Assembly (NCBI GenBank): GCA_025656675.1
Contig: JAHXHN010000002.1
Span: 537,302-601,301 of the forward strand
Reading direction: 5' to 3'
Source: Candidatus Thiodiazotropha sp. (ex Codakia rugifera)
Lineage (GTDB): Bacteria; Pseudomonadota; Gammaproteobacteria; Chromatiales; Chromatiaceae
DNA length: 64,000 nucleotides
Position 1 is the stretch's first letter. Each line of letters starts with the position of its first letter. The notes beneath the pieces are model-generated. The model made no database searches. It worked only from the letters and a program-made list of their open reading frames with translations, and was not told the origin of the DNA. A program made the translations under genes and the position numbers. Below, one piece after another: positions 8,636-18,209 of the stretch.

Positions 8636-8966
8636 TACATTTCTCCTCAATTCCATCCACACGCAGTCGGTGGGGACTGAAAGGCAGTCAAGTCGCTATG
8701 GGGAAGATGCCATCGGAGTTCGATGGTGCTTGTACTGCAGGTTTAATAACCAAGTATTTTACTGGGTATAGACTGGATTTCAACCTGGAATCCTCAGTTT
8801 AACACCATGAAGCGTGTATTAAGCGTTGTATGGAAGTTCACCCAGCAGATGGATGGTCTTGGTCCTGATAGGGCCTGCGATGTTAAACGCGATGGGTATG
8901 GTGCAGAGCGGTCAACTGAGGATTCCAGATTCAATGGTACAGGGAAAAAAACAGGGTTGGATCTCA
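8636..8966. other. Gene-free region with an inverted-repeat element
   Basis: About 330 bases between the MoxR operon and smr lack a supported gene. The 80-codon plus-strand frame at 8807-9049 runs into the antisense of smr and is not credible. The region holds the terminal-inverted-repeat element at 8786-8927. Confidence 0.6.
8786..8927. repeat. Short element bounded by 14-bp perfect inverted repeats (possible MITE remnant)
   Basis: TGGAATCCTCAGTT at 8786-8799 is exactly complementary to AACTGAGGATTCCA at 8914-8927. The right arm, read inward, continues as GACCGCT, giving CAGTTGACCGCT. The same 12 bases occur in the left end of the element at 24482-24724. Interior similarity between the arms is weak and the interiors of the two elements do not look alike, so this is probably a related or decayed copy of one small non-autonomous family. 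Confidence 0.55.
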
Positions 8967-9515
8967 TCATTTGGCCCTTTTTTTATTTGGATTACGCAGT
9001 AACACATAGGCTGCACCCGTGCCCCCATCCCTGCGGGTGGCAGAGGTGAATGCGAGAACGTCATCCCGTTGTCTCAGCCAGAGATTGAGTTTCTGCTTGA
9101 GGATGGGCTGTTTGCCTTCCGAGCGATACCCCTTACCGTGGATGATACGGACACAACGAATATCACGTTCCTGGCAGGCCTTGATGAACTGTTCTAGGTC
9201 ACTGCGTGCATAACGTACAGTCAGTCCGTGCAGATCGAGTTCGGCACCGATTTCCAGGTAACCACGACGCAGATCGTACATGACACGCTGTTGAATACCG
9301 GGACGAGCGAAGTAAAGTTCATCTCCAGTTTCGATCTCTTGGTCGGAATAGAGGTCGCGCTCCTTCCTATCCTCGTCCCCGACTGGAAGATTCAGAGGTC
9401 TGGGGGGTAACCTGCGGCGATAGGGTTCGGCGCGTTTTTCCTGTAGCGGCTCTACACCACCAAGTTCTTTGAAAAACAGCATGTTATCATCAGCTTTTTT
9501 CTGATCTTCACTCAT
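8967..9515 (-). CDS. smr: Smr-domain endonuclease (SmrA/SmrB-like)
   Basis: The 182-residue protein ends in a small MutS-related (Smr) domain with the signature 'LDLHGLTV' (about 92-99) and 'IIHGKGYRS' (about 124-132), followed by GGTGAAYVLL. The N-terminal 90 residues are charged and resemble the DUF-type extension of proteobacterial SmrA/SmrB proteins. Smr domains nick DNA or cleave mRNA at stalled and collided ribosomes, depending on the subfamily; I cannot tell which applies here. It is a single gene, divergent from surE. Confidence 0.9.
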   Translation of the reverse strand: MSEDQKKADDNMLFFKELGGVEPLQEKRAEPYRRRLPPRPLNLPVGDEDRKERDLYSDQEIETGDELYFARPGIQQRVMYDLRRGYLEIGAELDLHGLTVRYARSDLEQFIKACQERDIRCVRIIHGKGYRSEGKQPILKQKLNLWLRQRDDVLAFTSATRRDGGTGAAYVLLRNPNKKRAK

Positions 9516-9643
9516 TTTCAGTCTGCCGAGAAGGTATTAGTGAGCATGTTAGGAGTTGTGAGGGGGAATCTCAATCTTGACCGGGCTTCGGAGAGTATGT
9601 GAGGGATGAGAAGGTTGGGTATTTCCAGTATATTGTGCCCGGT

Positions 9644-10387
9644 ATGAAAATCCTCATTAGCAACGACGATGGCTATCAGGCGCCTGGTCTACAGATATTG
9701 GCTGAGCAGTTGTCGGCAATAGGCGATATTGTGGTGGTAGCGCCAGATCAGGATCGCAGCGGTGCCAGCAACTCCCTGACGTTGGTTAATCCCCTCCGCG
9801 CCCGTACCATGGAAAATGGCTTTATCCGTGTGGACGGTACACCGACCGATTGTGTCCACCTGGCGATTACAGGATTGCTGAGTGAAGAGCCGGATCTTGT
9901 CGTCTCAGGTATCAATGCCGGCCCAAACATGGGCGATGACGTACTCTACTCGGGTACGGTTGCAGCGGCTACCGAAGGACGCTTTTTGGGCTTTCCCGCG
10001 ATTGCGGTCTCTATGAATTCTCATGATCCCAACCATTTTGAGACAGGTGCACGTGTTGCCATGGAATTGGTGAGTCGATTAATCCAATCACCATTAGCGG
10101 AGAATGTCATTCTTAATGTCAATGTACCTGATCTACCCTATGAGCAGTTACTGGGTGTTCAGTCTACCCGTCTTGGACATCGGCATAAGGCTGAGCCAGT
10201 GGTGAAGACAACCGATCCACGGGGAAGGACCATTTACTGGGTAGGACCTGCCGGGGCTGAGCAGGACGCCGGACCCGGTACAGATTTCTATACCGTACGT
10301 CAGGGTTATGTTTCCATTACACCACTACAGGTGGACCTCACCCGGCATAGTGCTTTGCAGGCGGTAAGCGAGTGGCTCAATCAGTGA
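9644..10387 (+). CDS. surE: 5'/3'-nucleotidase SurE
   Basis: SurE removes phosphate from nucleoside monophosphates and supports stationary-phase survival. The 247-residue protein starts [11 protein letters not shown], with the metal-binding Asp pair at residues 8-9, the 'DRSGASN' loop near residue 38 and '[19 protein letters not shown]', all typical of the family. The family's N-terminus fixes the start at the ATG at 9644 and rules out the upstream GTG at 9599. It heads the classical surE-pcm-yqaA-nlpD-rpoS block. Its end lies only 29 bases before the pcm start used here, and the two genes overlap if pcm starts earlier. Confidence 0.96.
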   Translation: MKILISNDDGYQAPGLQILAEQLSAIGDIVVVAPDQDRSGASNSLTLVNPLRARTMENGFIRVDGTPTDCVHLAITGLLSEEPDLVVSGINAGPNMGDDVLYSGTVAAATEGRFLGFPAIAVSMNSHDPNHFETGARVAMELVSRLIQSPLAENVILNVNVPDLPYEQLLGVQSTRLGHRHKAEPVVKTTDPRGRTIYWVGPAGAEQDAGPGTDFYTVRQGYVSITPLQVDLTRHSALQAVSEWLNQ

Positions 10388-10416
10388 TTATGCGTCCCGA
10401 ACACCAGGGCATAGGT

Positions 10417-11052
10417 ATGACATCCCAGCGTACCAGGGAACGATTGGTACAGCGATTGCGAAAAAAGGGTATTCGCCATCAGGGAGTCCTGGAGGCGTTG
10501 CGCAATACCCCCCGGCATATTTTTGTTGATGAAGCGCTGGCCAGCCGCGCGTATGAAGAGACAGCCCTTCCAATTGGATATGGTCAGACCATCTCTCAAC
10601 CCTATACCGTAGCACGCATGACCGAGGCATTGATGGAGGTGGGCACACCGGAAATGGTATTGGAAATAGGTACCGGATCTGGTTACCAATGCGCTATCCT
10701 GGCCCAATTGGTGCGACGTGTTCACAGCGTTGAACGTATCTCTGCATTGCTCAATCAGGCACGAATCAGGTTTAGGGAACTTGGTCTGCGAAATATTCGT
10801 CTCAAACATAGTGACGGAGGAGTCGGTCTACCGGAGTACGCACCGTTTGACGGCATTATCGTGACAGCAGCCCCCGCCGGATTGCCGCAAATGCTACTGC
10901 AGCAGCTGGCCGTTGGAGGTAGATTGGTTTTACCGATCCAAAATAATAAAGGACGACAGGTTATGGTACGGGTAACACGGACATCTGATGGGTTTCAACA
11001 GGAACGTCTGGAATCGGCAAACTTCGTACCATTGATTGGTGGAATGATTTAA
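10417..11052 (+). CDS. pcm: Protein-L-isoaspartate O-methyltransferase
   Basis: Pcm methylates L-isoaspartyl residues so that aged proteins can be repaired, using S-adenosylmethionine. The 211-residue protein shows 'ALPIGYGQTISQPYTVA' near residue 50 and the SAM-binding motif 'VLEIGTGSGYQ'. I chose the ATG at 10417, which has AGGG seven bases upstream and gives the normal family N-terminus; an in-frame ATG at 10390 is also possible. Its stop overlaps the start of the next gene (TAATG), consistent with one operon from surE to rpoS. Confidence 0.95.
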   Translation: MTSQRTRERLVQRLRKKGIRHQGVLEALRNTPRHIFVDEALASRAYEETALPIGYGQTISQPYTVARMTEALMEVGTPEMVLEIGTGSGYQCAILAQLVRRVHSVERISALLNQARIRFRELGLRNIRLKHSDGGVGLPEYAPFDGIIVTAAPAGLPQMLLQQLAVGGRLVLPIQNNKGRQVMVRVTRTSDGFQQERLESANFVPLIGGMI

Positions 11053-11627
11053 TGCGTCTTTTCTCATCCCTTTACGCACGCACCATGGAGTGGTCACGTC
11101 ATCCGCATGCACCGGCTTATCTTGCAGGATTGAGCTTCGCTGAATCGTCTTTCTTTCCGATTCCTCCCGATGTCATGTTGGCGCCTATGAGTATGGCCAG
11201 GCCGAAACGTGCCTGGTATTTTGCCGGATTGACCACGCTTGCCTCGGTAATAGGTGGAATGCTCGGTTATCTGATCGGTATGACTGCATTCGATTTAATT
11301 GAACCATGGCTGCACAGTTGGGGATACTGGGAAGGTTATCTGGATACTAAGGAGTGGTTCAGCCGATGGGGGTTCTGGGCGATATTCCTCGCAGGTTTTT
11401 CACCCATTCCCTATAAGATCTTCACTATCACTGCAGGCGTCATCGGTATGGCATTCATGCCCTTTGTCGTCGCTTCCGTTATTGGTCGGGGAGCGCGCTT
11501 TTTCTTGGTCGCGGCGCTGATGGCATGGGGAGGGGAGCGTATGGAACGCGCATTGCACCGGTATGTGGATCGTCTTGGTTGGCTGTTGGTGATTACATTT
11601 TTACTTTTAATCGTTTTTCTCAGATAG
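11052..11627 (+). CDS. YqaA/DedA-like (SNARE-associated, VTT domain) inner-membrane protein
   Basis: The 191-residue polytopic membrane protein has the family pattern 'FAESSFFPIPPDVMLAPM' (about 28-46), two further glycine-rich helices and 'AGFSPIPYKIFTITAGV' (about 115-131). The DedA/VTT superfamily includes lipid scramblases and flippases, but the YqaA branch has no settled function. It starts on the base pair of the pcm stop and sits in its usual place between pcm and nlpD. Confidence 0.88.
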   Translation: MRLFSSLYARTMEWSRHPHAPAYLAGLSFAESSFFPIPPDVMLAPMSMARPKRAWYFAGLTTLASVIGGMLGYLIGMTAFDLIEPWLHSWGYWEGYLDTKEWFSRWGFWAIFLAGFSPIPYKIFTITAGVIGMAFMPFVVASVIGRGARFFLVAALMAWGGERMERALHRYVDRLGWLLVITFLLLIVFLR

Positions 11628-11680
11628 CAAGGGGGTTAGGTATCGTCAATCTGCTCGCCAGAGGCCGACACCAAACGATC

Positions 11681-12571
11681 ATGCTGGGACCGGTCGGTCT
11701 CATGCTGCTGCTGAGCCTGCTGATCAACATAACCGCCTGCTCATCCAAGGGCAGTGCTCCTGTCTATACGCGCTCGACAACAGAATCATCTCGGGCCAGT
11801 TCAGGGGTTAGACGGAACGCTCCTGCACAACCGCTGCGACGCAAAACTTCGTTAACCTACTACCTGGTGCAGTCTGGGGATACACTCTATTCAATTGCTT
11901 GGCGGTATAACCTGTCACATGAATTGGTGGCGGTCTGGAACGGTATCAAAGGGCCAGAGTATCCCATCTATCCTGGGCAGAGGTTACGTCTTAAGCCACC
12001 GGCCACTCGGCAAAAGAGATTACCAAATCACTCGCTTAAGACGCAGCCTGTGCCACAAAAGAAGAATGTCGTATCTCGGCAGAAACAGCTGTCACGAGTG
12101 CCCCCTGCTGCTCCCCAGTCCCAGAAAAGGAAGAAGCCGGTGAAAAAAACCGCTTCCTTGAAATCACCGCAGCAGGGAAAGTTGAATAAGAGTATCAAGT
12201 TAAAGTGGGTCTGGCCGACCAAAGGAAGGGTTGTGCAGACCTTTTCCGGTTCAGATCAAAACCGAAAGGGGATTAGGATTCGTGGGGATATGGGCCAGCC
12301 CATAGCAGCAGCAGAGGCAGGAAAAGTTGTCTATGCGGGGGGAGGATTGGTGGGCTATGGAAACCTGATTATCATCAAACATGACCAGGAGTTTTTAAGT
12401 GCCTATGGATACAATCGCAAACTACTGGTAAAAGAGGGTGATAAACTCGCCAAGGGCGATATAGTGGCGCACATGGGTTCACCCAACAGGGGGGGACAAC
12501 CGATGCTCCACTTTGAAGTTCGGAAACAGGGTAAACCGATTAATCCGTTACCGCTGTTGCCACGTAGATAG
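11681..12571 (+). CDS. nlpD: LysM and LytM-domain lipoprotein NlpD
   Basis: NlpD is an outer-membrane lipoprotein that activates amidase AmiC during septal peptidoglycan splitting. The sequence has a lipobox (INITAC, about residues 15-20), a LysM domain ('YLVQSGDTLYSIA'), a basic Lys/Gln/Pro-rich linker, and a C-terminal LytM/M23 domain. The M23 domain lacks the usual zinc-binding His of the first motif (RKGIRIRGD), which fits the catalytically inactive regulatory form. The ATG at 11681 places the hydrophobic segment correctly, but it has a weak ribosome site and a nearly uncharged leader, so an unusual upstream start cannot be excluded. rpoS follows, as expected. Confidence 0.9.
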   Translation: MLGPVGLMLLLSLLINITACSSKGSAPVYTRSTTESSRASSGVRRNAPAQPLRRKTSLTYYLVQSGDTLYSIAWRYNLSHELVAVWNGIKGPEYPIYPGQRLRLKPPATRQKRLPNHSLKTQPVPQKKNVVSRQKQLSRVPPAAPQSQKRKKPVKKTASLKSPQQGKLNKSIKLKWVWPTKGRVVQTFSGSDQNRKGIRIRGDMGQPIAAAEAGKVVYAGGGLVGYGNLIIIKHDQEFLSAYGYNRKLLVKEGDKLAKGDIVAHMGSPNRGGQPMLHFEVRKQGKPINPLPLLPRR

Positions 12572-12695
12572 AAAAAATAAAATACCACACTATACCAAAG
12601 GGTGACTGAGGTGTGCTTTGCATGGAAATCCCGGGAACATTGTTACCTGGTGATAGGAATATGACAAAGCATGATCTTGTAGATGGAGATGTGAG

Positions 12696-13706
12696 ATGAG
12701 TAAAAGGCCTGTAGAGCCAGATAAATCTGAAGAGACTGATGTCGTTGAAGCTCTCGGGGATGATGAAGTCATCCTTGATGATGACGAGGAGAATGATGAC
12801 GAGGTTGTGGATGAGAAACCGGAGGCTGAGGTCAATGATGTCCTAAAGATCAAAGGCAATGAGCCTGGCGATGCGCAAATGGATGCCACTCGGCTCTATC
12901 TCAACGAGATAGGTATTTCCAAGTTACTGACTGCTGAGGAAGAGGTCTATTTTTCCAGACTGGCTCAGAAGGGTGATCAAGCTGCCAGGCAACGAATGAT
13001 CGAGAGCAACCTGCGTCTAGTTGTTAAAATCGCACGCCGCTACATGAACCGTGGTCTGGCACTGCTCGACCTGATTGAGGAGGGTAATCTGGGGCTGATC
13101 AGGGCTGTTGAAAAGTTCGATCCGGAGCGTGGGTTTCGCTTTTCAACCTATGCAACCTGGTGGATTCGCCAAACGATCGAACGTGCGATCATGAATCAGA
13201 CGCGCACCATACGCTTGCCCATCCATGTTGTAAAAGAGATCAATGTCTATCTACGCGCTGCACGAAAACTGGCACAAACCCTTGATCATGAACCCAGCTC
13301 CGAAGAGATCGCTGATCTGCTGGATAGGCCCATTGATGAAGTCAAGCGCATGTTGGGGCTCAACGAAAGAGTGACGTCTGTAGATACGCCGTTTGGTAAG
13401 GATGCTGATAAACCTCTGCTTGATACCATTGCCGACGAGAAGAGCATGGATCCGACGGTGGATATTCAGAATGATGGTTTAAACGCCAATCTCGATCGTT
13501 GGCTGAGTAAACTGAATGACAAACAGCGTGAAGTAGTGGAACGTCGATTTGGCCTGCATGGCTATGAGAACTCGACCTTAGAGCAGGTGGCTAACGAGTT
13601 GGGAGTGACGCGTGAGCGGGTCAGACAGATTCAGATGGATGCGCTCAGACGTTTGAGGGATATCCTTGAGCGAGATGGCTTTTCTGTTGAATCGATCTTC
13701 AAATGA
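12696..13706 (+). CDS. rpoS: RNA polymerase sigma factor RpoS (sigma-38)
   Basis: The 336-residue protein is the stationary-phase and general stress sigma factor. It shows an acidic N-terminus (about residues 1-55), region 1.2 ('[11 protein letters not shown]'), region 2 ('[27 protein letters not shown]', '[16 protein letters not shown]'), region 3 and region 4 ('[19 protein letters not shown]'). Length and order match RpoS, and the position downstream of nlpD is the classic one. In many relatives the main rpoS promoter lies inside nlpD; I did not find a decisive promoter motif. Confidence 0.97.
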   Translation: MSKRPVEPDKSEETDVVEALGDDEVILDDDEENDDEVVDEKPEAEVNDVLKIKGNEPGDAQMDATRLYLNEIGISKLLTAEEEVYFSRLAQKGDQAARQRMIESNLRLVVKIARRYMNRGLALLDLIEEGNLGLIRAVEKFDPERGFRFSTYATWWIRQTIERAIMNQTRTIRLPIHVVKEINVYLRAARKLAQTLDHEPSSEEIADLLDRPIDEVKRMLGLNERVTSVDTPFGKDADKPLLDTIADEKSMDPTVDIQNDGLNANLDRWLSKLNDKQREVVERRFGLHGYENSTLEQVANELGVTRERVRQIQMDALRRLRDILERDGFSVESIFK

Positions 13707-13754
13707 GTTGTAATCCGATTATTGTGAAAAGCACATATAAGCGATAATTGAACA

Positions 13755-14528
13755 GTGACTAAGTCATGCTGCATTTCAGATGATAGTGGCGTCTTGACGG
13801 CATTGGAGGTTGCCTGCAAGGAGTGCGGTCTTGATCCCATGTGCCAGGTCCTTGACTATTCTGAACAGGGTAGTGGTGTTCCTCCTGGTGTGTTATTGAG
13901 GCGACAGCCTGTCATGAAAGGGGAGAAACTGTTCTCTGTCAATCAGCCATTTCAGGCAATCTATGCGATCAAATCGGGTTCATTCAAAGCATTAGTGCCA
14001 GATACTACCCAGGGAGAACGTGTTGTCGGTTTCTTTCTGGCGGGAGATTTGATTGGAGCCGAAGGGATGGCCAATCACCAATACTCATACACCATTCGGG
14101 CGCTAGAGCAGAGCAGCGTGTGTGTTCTGGAGCTTGCTCGATTGTCAGAGACCGGACGTTCCACTGAGGCCATCCAGGGTGCGCTCATTGAGATGCTGGG
14201 CCGAGAAGTTGCATTGAACCATCTGGTGACCACATCATTAATCCAGCAGAATGCGGATCAACGAATGGCTGCTTTCCTCATTGCTCTTTCCAAGCGATCT
14301 GTAACCCGTGGTTTTAGCAGTGACCAGCTTGGGTTGAGCATGTCCAGAAGTGATATCGCCAGCTATCTTGGACTCGCACGTGAGACTGTGAGCCGTATAT
14401 TGACAAGATTTCAAAACAGCGGATTGATTGGATTGCGCAAACATAACCTCAAATTACTCAACCGCAAAGGATTGGAGGAAGTAGCCAGTTCTCGCCAGTT
14501 TTACTCGTCATCTAAATTACAACAATAA
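13755..14528 (+). CDS. fnr: FNR/Anr-type oxygen-sensing transcription factor
   Basis: The 257-residue Crp/Fnr-family protein has the FNR cysteine set: C21, C24 and C30 in a Cx2C-x5-C pattern plus C123, which together ligate the oxygen-labile [4Fe-4S] cluster. The C-terminal helix-turn-helix contains 'RETVSRILTRFQ', whose E..SR residues read the TTGAT half-site. The start is GTG at 13755; no better ATG occurs before the cysteines. It lies directly upstream of the cbb3 operon, whose upstream region carries an FNR box at 14674-14687, so regulation of ccoNOQP by this protein under low oxygen is likely. Confidence 0.93.
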   Translation: MTKSCCISDDSGVLTALEVACKECGLDPMCQVLDYSEQGSGVPPGVLLRRQPVMKGEKLFSVNQPFQAIYAIKSGSFKALVPDTTQGERVVGFFLAGDLIGAEGMANHQYSYTIRALEQSSVCVLELARLSETGRSTEAIQGALIEMLGREVALNHLVTTSLIQQNADQRMAAFLIALSKRSVTRGFSSDQLGLSMSRSDIASYLGLARETVSRILTRFQNSGLIGLRKHNLKLLNRKGLEEVASSRQFYSSSKLQQ

Positions 14529-14673
14529 CATCGAGTTCAAATAAAAAGGCTGAAAACCGGGAACGAGCGAATAACAAGCCATGCTGCAATGCCCAGTGTA
14601 ATTGTCTGCGCCTTATTTTCTGACCAAATCAGTCAATTATTCTTGATAAGAATCTTGTTTTTTTTAAGTTTCG

Positions 14674-14687
14674 TTGATCTATGTCAA
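14674..14687. promoter_or_regulatory. FNR box upstream of ccoN
   Basis: TTGATCTATGTCAA matches the consensus TTGAT-N4-ATCAA at nine of ten defined positions. It lies 231 bases upstream of the ccoN start and beside a gene for an FNR with all four cluster cysteines. Confidence 0.82.
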
Positions 14688-14791
14688 TTAATCTAATGTC
14701 CTCATAAATTCCTTTTTGCATCAATATCTTATCATGCGTACTTGGCATTAGATTATTCTAATGTTCGTATTGACATCTGACCCAATTAAGA

Positions 14792-14805
14792 GTGATATAT
14801 GTCAC
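14792..14805. promoter_or_regulatory. CRP/DNR-like palindrome
   Basis: GTGATATATGTCAC has GTGA and TCAC arms spaced by six bases, as in CRP-type operators (TGTGA-N6-TCACA). It lies between the FNR box and ccoN. It could bind a second Crp/Fnr-family regulator, or lie in the leader of the mRNA; binding is inference. Confidence 0.45.
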
Positions 14806-14904
14806 GCCGCAATTGTGGCATTTCACGCAATTGGGTTGTTTGGGGTTTTCCGAACAAGAAATTCTAAAGTTCCGTTCAATTATCTGTTTTTAAGAGGGGG
14901 GTTC

Positions 14905-16338
14905 ATGGACGCCGCAGCCGAGCAGAAATACAACTTCGCTGTTGTACGCTGGTTTACCGTCATGGCCACAGTCTACTTAGTCGTAGGCGCGCTGGTAGGT
15001 GTTTACATCGCTGCCGAATTGGCATGGCCGTTTCTAAATTTCGATCTTCCATACATTACTTTCGGACGTCTTCGTCCGCTGCACACCAATGCGGTTATCT
15101 TCGCCTTCGGCGGATGCGCACTGATGGCAACATCGTTCTACAGCGTTCAACGCACCTGCGGCGTAAAGCTCTGGAGTGACAAGCTGGCATGGTTTGTTTT
15201 TCTAGGCTGGAATCTGATCATCGTTTCGGCGGTTATCACGCTTCCTTTGGGCATTACCTCTGGTAAAGAGTATGCAGAACTGGAATGGCCAATCGATCTG
15301 GCTATTGCTGTTGTCTGGCTTGCCTATTCGTTCAACTTCATCATGACACTGGCGACCCGCAAGTCTTCACATATCTATGTGTCGAACTGGTTCTTCCTGG
15401 GCATGATGGTCATGATCACTTATCTTCATGTAGTGAACAGTCTGGCTATACCGGTTGATCTGTTCAGGTCCTACTCAGTTTTTTCTGGTGTTCAGGATGC
15501 CATGGTTCAGTGGTGGTGGGGACACAATGCAGTAGGTTTCTATCTGACAGCAGGCTTCCTGGGTATCATGTACTACTTCGTACCTAAGCAGGCCGGACGC
15601 CCTGTCTATTCCTACCGTCTGTCTGTCATCCATTTCTGGGCACTGATGTTCGGTTATGTATGGTTGGGTGCCCACCATCTGCAATACACCGCGCTTCCTG
15701 ATTGGACTGGCTCCCTGGGTGCAGCTGTATCCCTGGCGATGATCATCCCGTCTTGGGGTGGTGCAGTGAACGGTATGATGACCCTCTCGGGTGCTTGGGA
15801 CAAACTGCGTACCGATTACATTCTACGTTTCATGATCATGTCCCTGGCCTTCTACGCCATGTCCACCTTTGAGGGGCCTGTCATGTCGTTGAAGACAGTC
15901 AATGCGCTCTCTCACTACACTGACTGGACTGTCGGACATGTTCACTCCGGTGCACTGGGTTGGGTGGCTATGGTTGCCATTGGCGCTATCTACCACATGA
16001 TGATGCGTACCTTCCATACGGAGATGTGGTCTTTGAAGCTGATCAATGCTCACTTCTGGACTGCCACCATCGGTGCTGTCATCTATGTAGTCGCTATGTG
16101 GGTATCCGGCATCATGCAGGGCCTGATGTGGCGCGCCTATGATGAGTACGGCACCCTGGCCTACACCTTTGCAGAGTCTGTCGAAGCCATGCATCCATAC
16201 TACGCAATGCGCGCAGTCGGTGGTGCAATCTTCCTGCTCGGTGCTGTGATGATGCTCATTAACGTTCTGATGACCGTGATGAAGGCATCCAGTGAAGGTA
16301 GTCTGCAGCAAGCCCGCACCGCTGCGGCTACTGCTTAA
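14905..16338 (+). CDS. ccoN: cbb3-type cytochrome c oxidase subunit I (CcoN)
   Basis: CcoN is the catalytic subunit of the high-affinity cbb3 terminal oxidase; it binds haem b and the haem b3-CuB centre in the inner membrane. The start is the ATG at 14905, preceded by AAGAGGGGGG, giving 477 residues ([10 protein letters not shown]...). It has about twelve membrane helices. A histidine at residue 60 ('RLRPLHTNA') is the likely low-spin haem ligand, and '[11 protein letters not shown]' and '[11 protein letters not shown]' carry the CuB and haem ligands. It leads the operon ccoNOQP, and the upstream FNR box suggests induction at low oxygen. Confidence 0.97.
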   Translation: MDAAAEQKYNFAVVRWFTVMATVYLVVGALVGVYIAAELAWPFLNFDLPYITFGRLRPLHTNAVIFAFGGCALMATSFYSVQRTCGVKLWSDKLAWFVFLGWNLIIVSAVITLPLGITSGKEYAELEWPIDLAIAVVWLAYSFNFIMTLATRKSSHIYVSNWFFLGMMVMITYLHVVNSLAIPVDLFRSYSVFSGVQDAMVQWWWGHNAVGFYLTAGFLGIMYYFVPKQAGRPVYSYRLSVIHFWALMFGYVWLGAHHLQYTALPDWTGSLGAAVSLAMIIPSWGGAVNGMMTLSGAWDKLRTDYILRFMIMSLAFYAMSTFEGPVMSLKTVNALSHYTDWTVGHVHSGALGWVAMVAIGAIYHMMMRTFHTEMWSLKLINAHFWTATIGAVIYVVAMWVSGIMQGLMWRAYDEYGTLAYTFAESVEAMHPYYAMRAVGGAIFLLGAVMMLINVLMTVMKASSEGSLQQARTAAATA

Positions 16339-16358
16339 TTCAAAGGGGGTTTCGCAAA

Positions 16359-17072
16359 ATGGCGAATGAAAACCAATCTGTAAGTTTTCAGGAGAAGATG
16401 GAGAAAAACATCTGGTTGCTCCTGATTCTCCTGGCTTTGTCTCTCTCTGTGGGGGGGCTGGTCGAGATCGTACCGCTCTTCACCATGAAGAGCACCATGG
16501 AGCATAATGCTGCACCTGAATTGGTCTGGCAGCGTCAAGCCGGTCAGACTCTGCATGACCACAAGCCGGGTGATGGAATGCGTCCTTATACTGCGCTTGA
16601 ATTGGCAGGCCGGGATATCTATTTGCGGGAAGGTTGCTATACCTGTCACTCGCAAATGGTTCGTCCGTTCCGTGACGAGAAAGAGCGCTATGGCCACTAC
16701 TCACTGGCATCAGAATCGATGTACGACCATCCCTTTCAATGGGGTTCCAAACGTACGGGCCCTGATTTTGCCAGACTTGGCAACAAGTACTCGGATGACT
16801 GGCATCGTAAACATCTGCGTGCACCTCGTTCCGTGGTGCCAGAGTCTGTCATGCCCAACTATCCTTGGCTGAAAGATAACTCAGTTGAAGGTAAGGATAT
16901 GGCGGCACGTTTTAGTGTCATGAGACTGATCGGTGTGCCTTACACCGATGAGGATATCGCCAGTGCAAATGCTGAAATGGCTGGTAAGACCGAAGAGGAT
17001 GCCATGGTGGCTTATCTGCAGGTCTTGGGAACCATGGCCAAGCTAGACGAAAACAAGGTCTATCGTGAATAG
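16359..17072 (+). CDS. ccoO: cbb3 oxidase mono-haem cytochrome c subunit II (CcoO)
   Basis: The 237-residue subunit has one N-terminal membrane anchor (about 18-42) and one c-type haem site (CYTCH, residues 93-97) in the typical '[13 protein letters not shown]' context. It passes electrons from CcoP to the CcoN catalytic centre. A good ribosome site (AAAGGGGG) precedes the ATG, 20 bases after ccoN. Its stop overlaps the start of ccoQ by 8 bases. Confidence 0.97.
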   Translation: MANENQSVSFQEKMEKNIWLLLILLALSLSVGGLVEIVPLFTMKSTMEHNAAPELVWQRQAGQTLHDHKPGDGMRPYTALELAGRDIYLREGCYTCHSQMVRPFRDEKERYGHYSLASESMYDHPFQWGSKRTGPDFARLGNKYSDDWHRKHLRAPRSVVPESVMPNYPWLKDNSVEGKDMAARFSVMRLIGVPYTDEDIASANAEMAGKTEEDAMVAYLQVLGTMAKLDENKVYRE

Positions 17073-17277
17073 TTTGAAAGAGTATTTTTATACTGACTGG
17101 GAGGCAATGACCACCAGTGACTGGGTCGGTCTGGTCATGACTGTGGTCACCTTCCTTCTCATGATAGGCGTGTATTTCTACGCACTACGTCCGAAAAATC
17201 GGGAGAAGCTGGAGAAGAACCGCTTTATCCCGATGGATGATGAAGCAATTGATAGCGGAGAGAAAAATGGCGGATAA
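17065..17277 (+). CDS. ccoQ: cbb3 oxidase small subunit (CcoQ)
   Basis: The 70-residue protein has one membrane helix (about 20-43) followed by a charged cytoplasmic tail ('[14 protein letters not shown]'), as in CcoQ/FixQ, which stabilises the assembled oxidase. The start is GTG inside the end of ccoO, and its end overlaps the ccoP start. The unusually extended N-terminus before the helix (about 19 residues) is somewhat longer than in short CcoQ forms. Confidence 0.9.
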   Translation: MNSLKEYFYTDWEAMTTSDWVGLVMTVVTFLLMIGVYFYALRPKNREKLEKNRFIPMDDEAIDSGEKNGG

Positions 17278-18118
17278 TAATCCTTTTCCGGGTGAAAACA
17301 ATACCGGGCATATATGGGACGACAACCTCCGGGAGCTCAGCAACCCACCCCCACGTTGGTGGATGATAGCCTTCTGGGCTTCTATAATTTGGTTTATCGT
17401 TTATGGTGTTCTCTATCCTATGTGGCCAATTGGTCAAGAGCCGACCCAGGGTATTATGGGTTGGAGTCAGATGGATGAGTACAAAGCGGGTGTCGATGAG
17501 GTTGAGGCAGTACGTGCCGAATTCGAGACTCAGATTAAAGGCATGACAGCCAAAGAGATTCTGGCTGCTCCCGGTCTGTCTCAATATACCGTGGCTTCAG
17601 CCAAGGTATTGTTTGGTGATAACTGTGCGCCTTGTCATGGCGGCGGCGGTCAGGGTGGTCCCGGCTATCCTGTACTGGCGGATGACGACTGGTTGTTCGG
17701 TGGTACCATTGAGAATATCCAGCAGACCATCAGCATGGGCCGCAAGGGCATCATGACAGCGCACGGCAAGATCCTGTCGGATACTGAGATCGACGGCATG
17801 GCAGATGCCATACTTGCCGGTGATCCCATGTCAGACGCCAACTTCACACAAAAGGGTTGTATCGCCTGTCATGGTATGGACGGCAAGGGTATGGCTGTAC
17901 TGGGTTCTGCTAACCTGACCGATGGCATCTATCGCTTTGGTCCTACTGAAGGTGAATCCCAGTTGGAAAGCATCAAGAATACTATCAAATACGGTGTGAA
18001 TGATGTGACTGATCCTATGACACGGGAGGCAGTGATGCCGGCCTTTGGCGGAAGACTGTCAGAAGATGACATTAAAAAGCTAGCAGTCTATGTTCATAAG
18101 TTCGGTGGTGGACAATAA
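17267..18118 (+). CDS. ccoP: cbb3 oxidase di-haem cytochrome c subunit III (CcoP)
   Basis: The 283-residue subunit has an N-terminal CcoP domain with one or two membrane helices ('PPRWWMIAFWASIIWFIVYGVLY'), then two cytochrome c domains with haem sites CAPCH and CIACH. It accepts electrons from soluble cytochromes and delivers them to CcoO. The ATG at 17267 has GGAGAG upstream and gives the normal start [19 protein letters not shown], whereas the frame opens ten codons earlier. It overlaps ccoQ by 11 bases. Confidence 0.96.
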   Translation: MADNNPFPGENNTGHIWDDNLRELSNPPPRWWMIAFWASIIWFIVYGVLYPMWPIGQEPTQGIMGWSQMDEYKAGVDEVEAVRAEFETQIKGMTAKEILAAPGLSQYTVASAKVLFGDNCAPCHGGGGQGGPGYPVLADDDWLFGGTIENIQQTISMGRKGIMTAHGKILSDTEIDGMADAILAGDPMSDANFTQKGCIACHGMDGKGMAVLGSANLTDGIYRFGPTEGESQLESIKNTIKYGVNDVTDPMTREAVMPAFGGRLSEDDIKKLAVYVHKFGGGQ

Positions 18119-18156
18119 CAGGGACACCTAACCGAAGAGGCACTTTTTCTATCATT

Positions 18157-18189
18157 ACTGTGTGGGGCAGGATGTCTCACACAGTTTTA
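18157..18189 (+). terminator. Hairpin after ccoP (possible attenuating terminator)
   Basis: ACTGTGTG at 18157-18164 pairs with CACACAGT at 18178-18185, followed by four T. The short T run makes it a weak terminator; it may trim or attenuate the transcript between ccoP and the small ORF downstream. Confidence 0.5.
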
Positions 18190-18209
18190 AAAAAATCTAG
18201 GGGATTGCT

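Larger units (their letters stand above)
14529..14904. promoter_or_regulatory. Regulatory region of the cbb3 operon
   Basis: This 376-base gap between fnr and ccoN has no supported gene; the N-terminal extension of the ccoN frame back to 14761 does not resemble CcoN. It contains an FNR box, a CRP-like palindrome and an inverted repeat (ATTCTT-GAT-AAGAAT, 14639-14653) overlapping a weaker FNR-like site (8 of 10 positions, 14643-14656). Confidence 0.7.

Noticed and set aside
8807-9049. 80-codon plus-strand ORF between the MoxR operon and smr
   Set aside because: It runs into the antisense of smr and spans the inverted-repeat element; no family resemblance.
14761-14904. N-terminal 48-codon extension of ccoN
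   Set aside because: It does not resemble CcoN, has no ribosome site and overlaps the CRP-like palindrome, while the ATG at 14905 has an excellent ribosome site.
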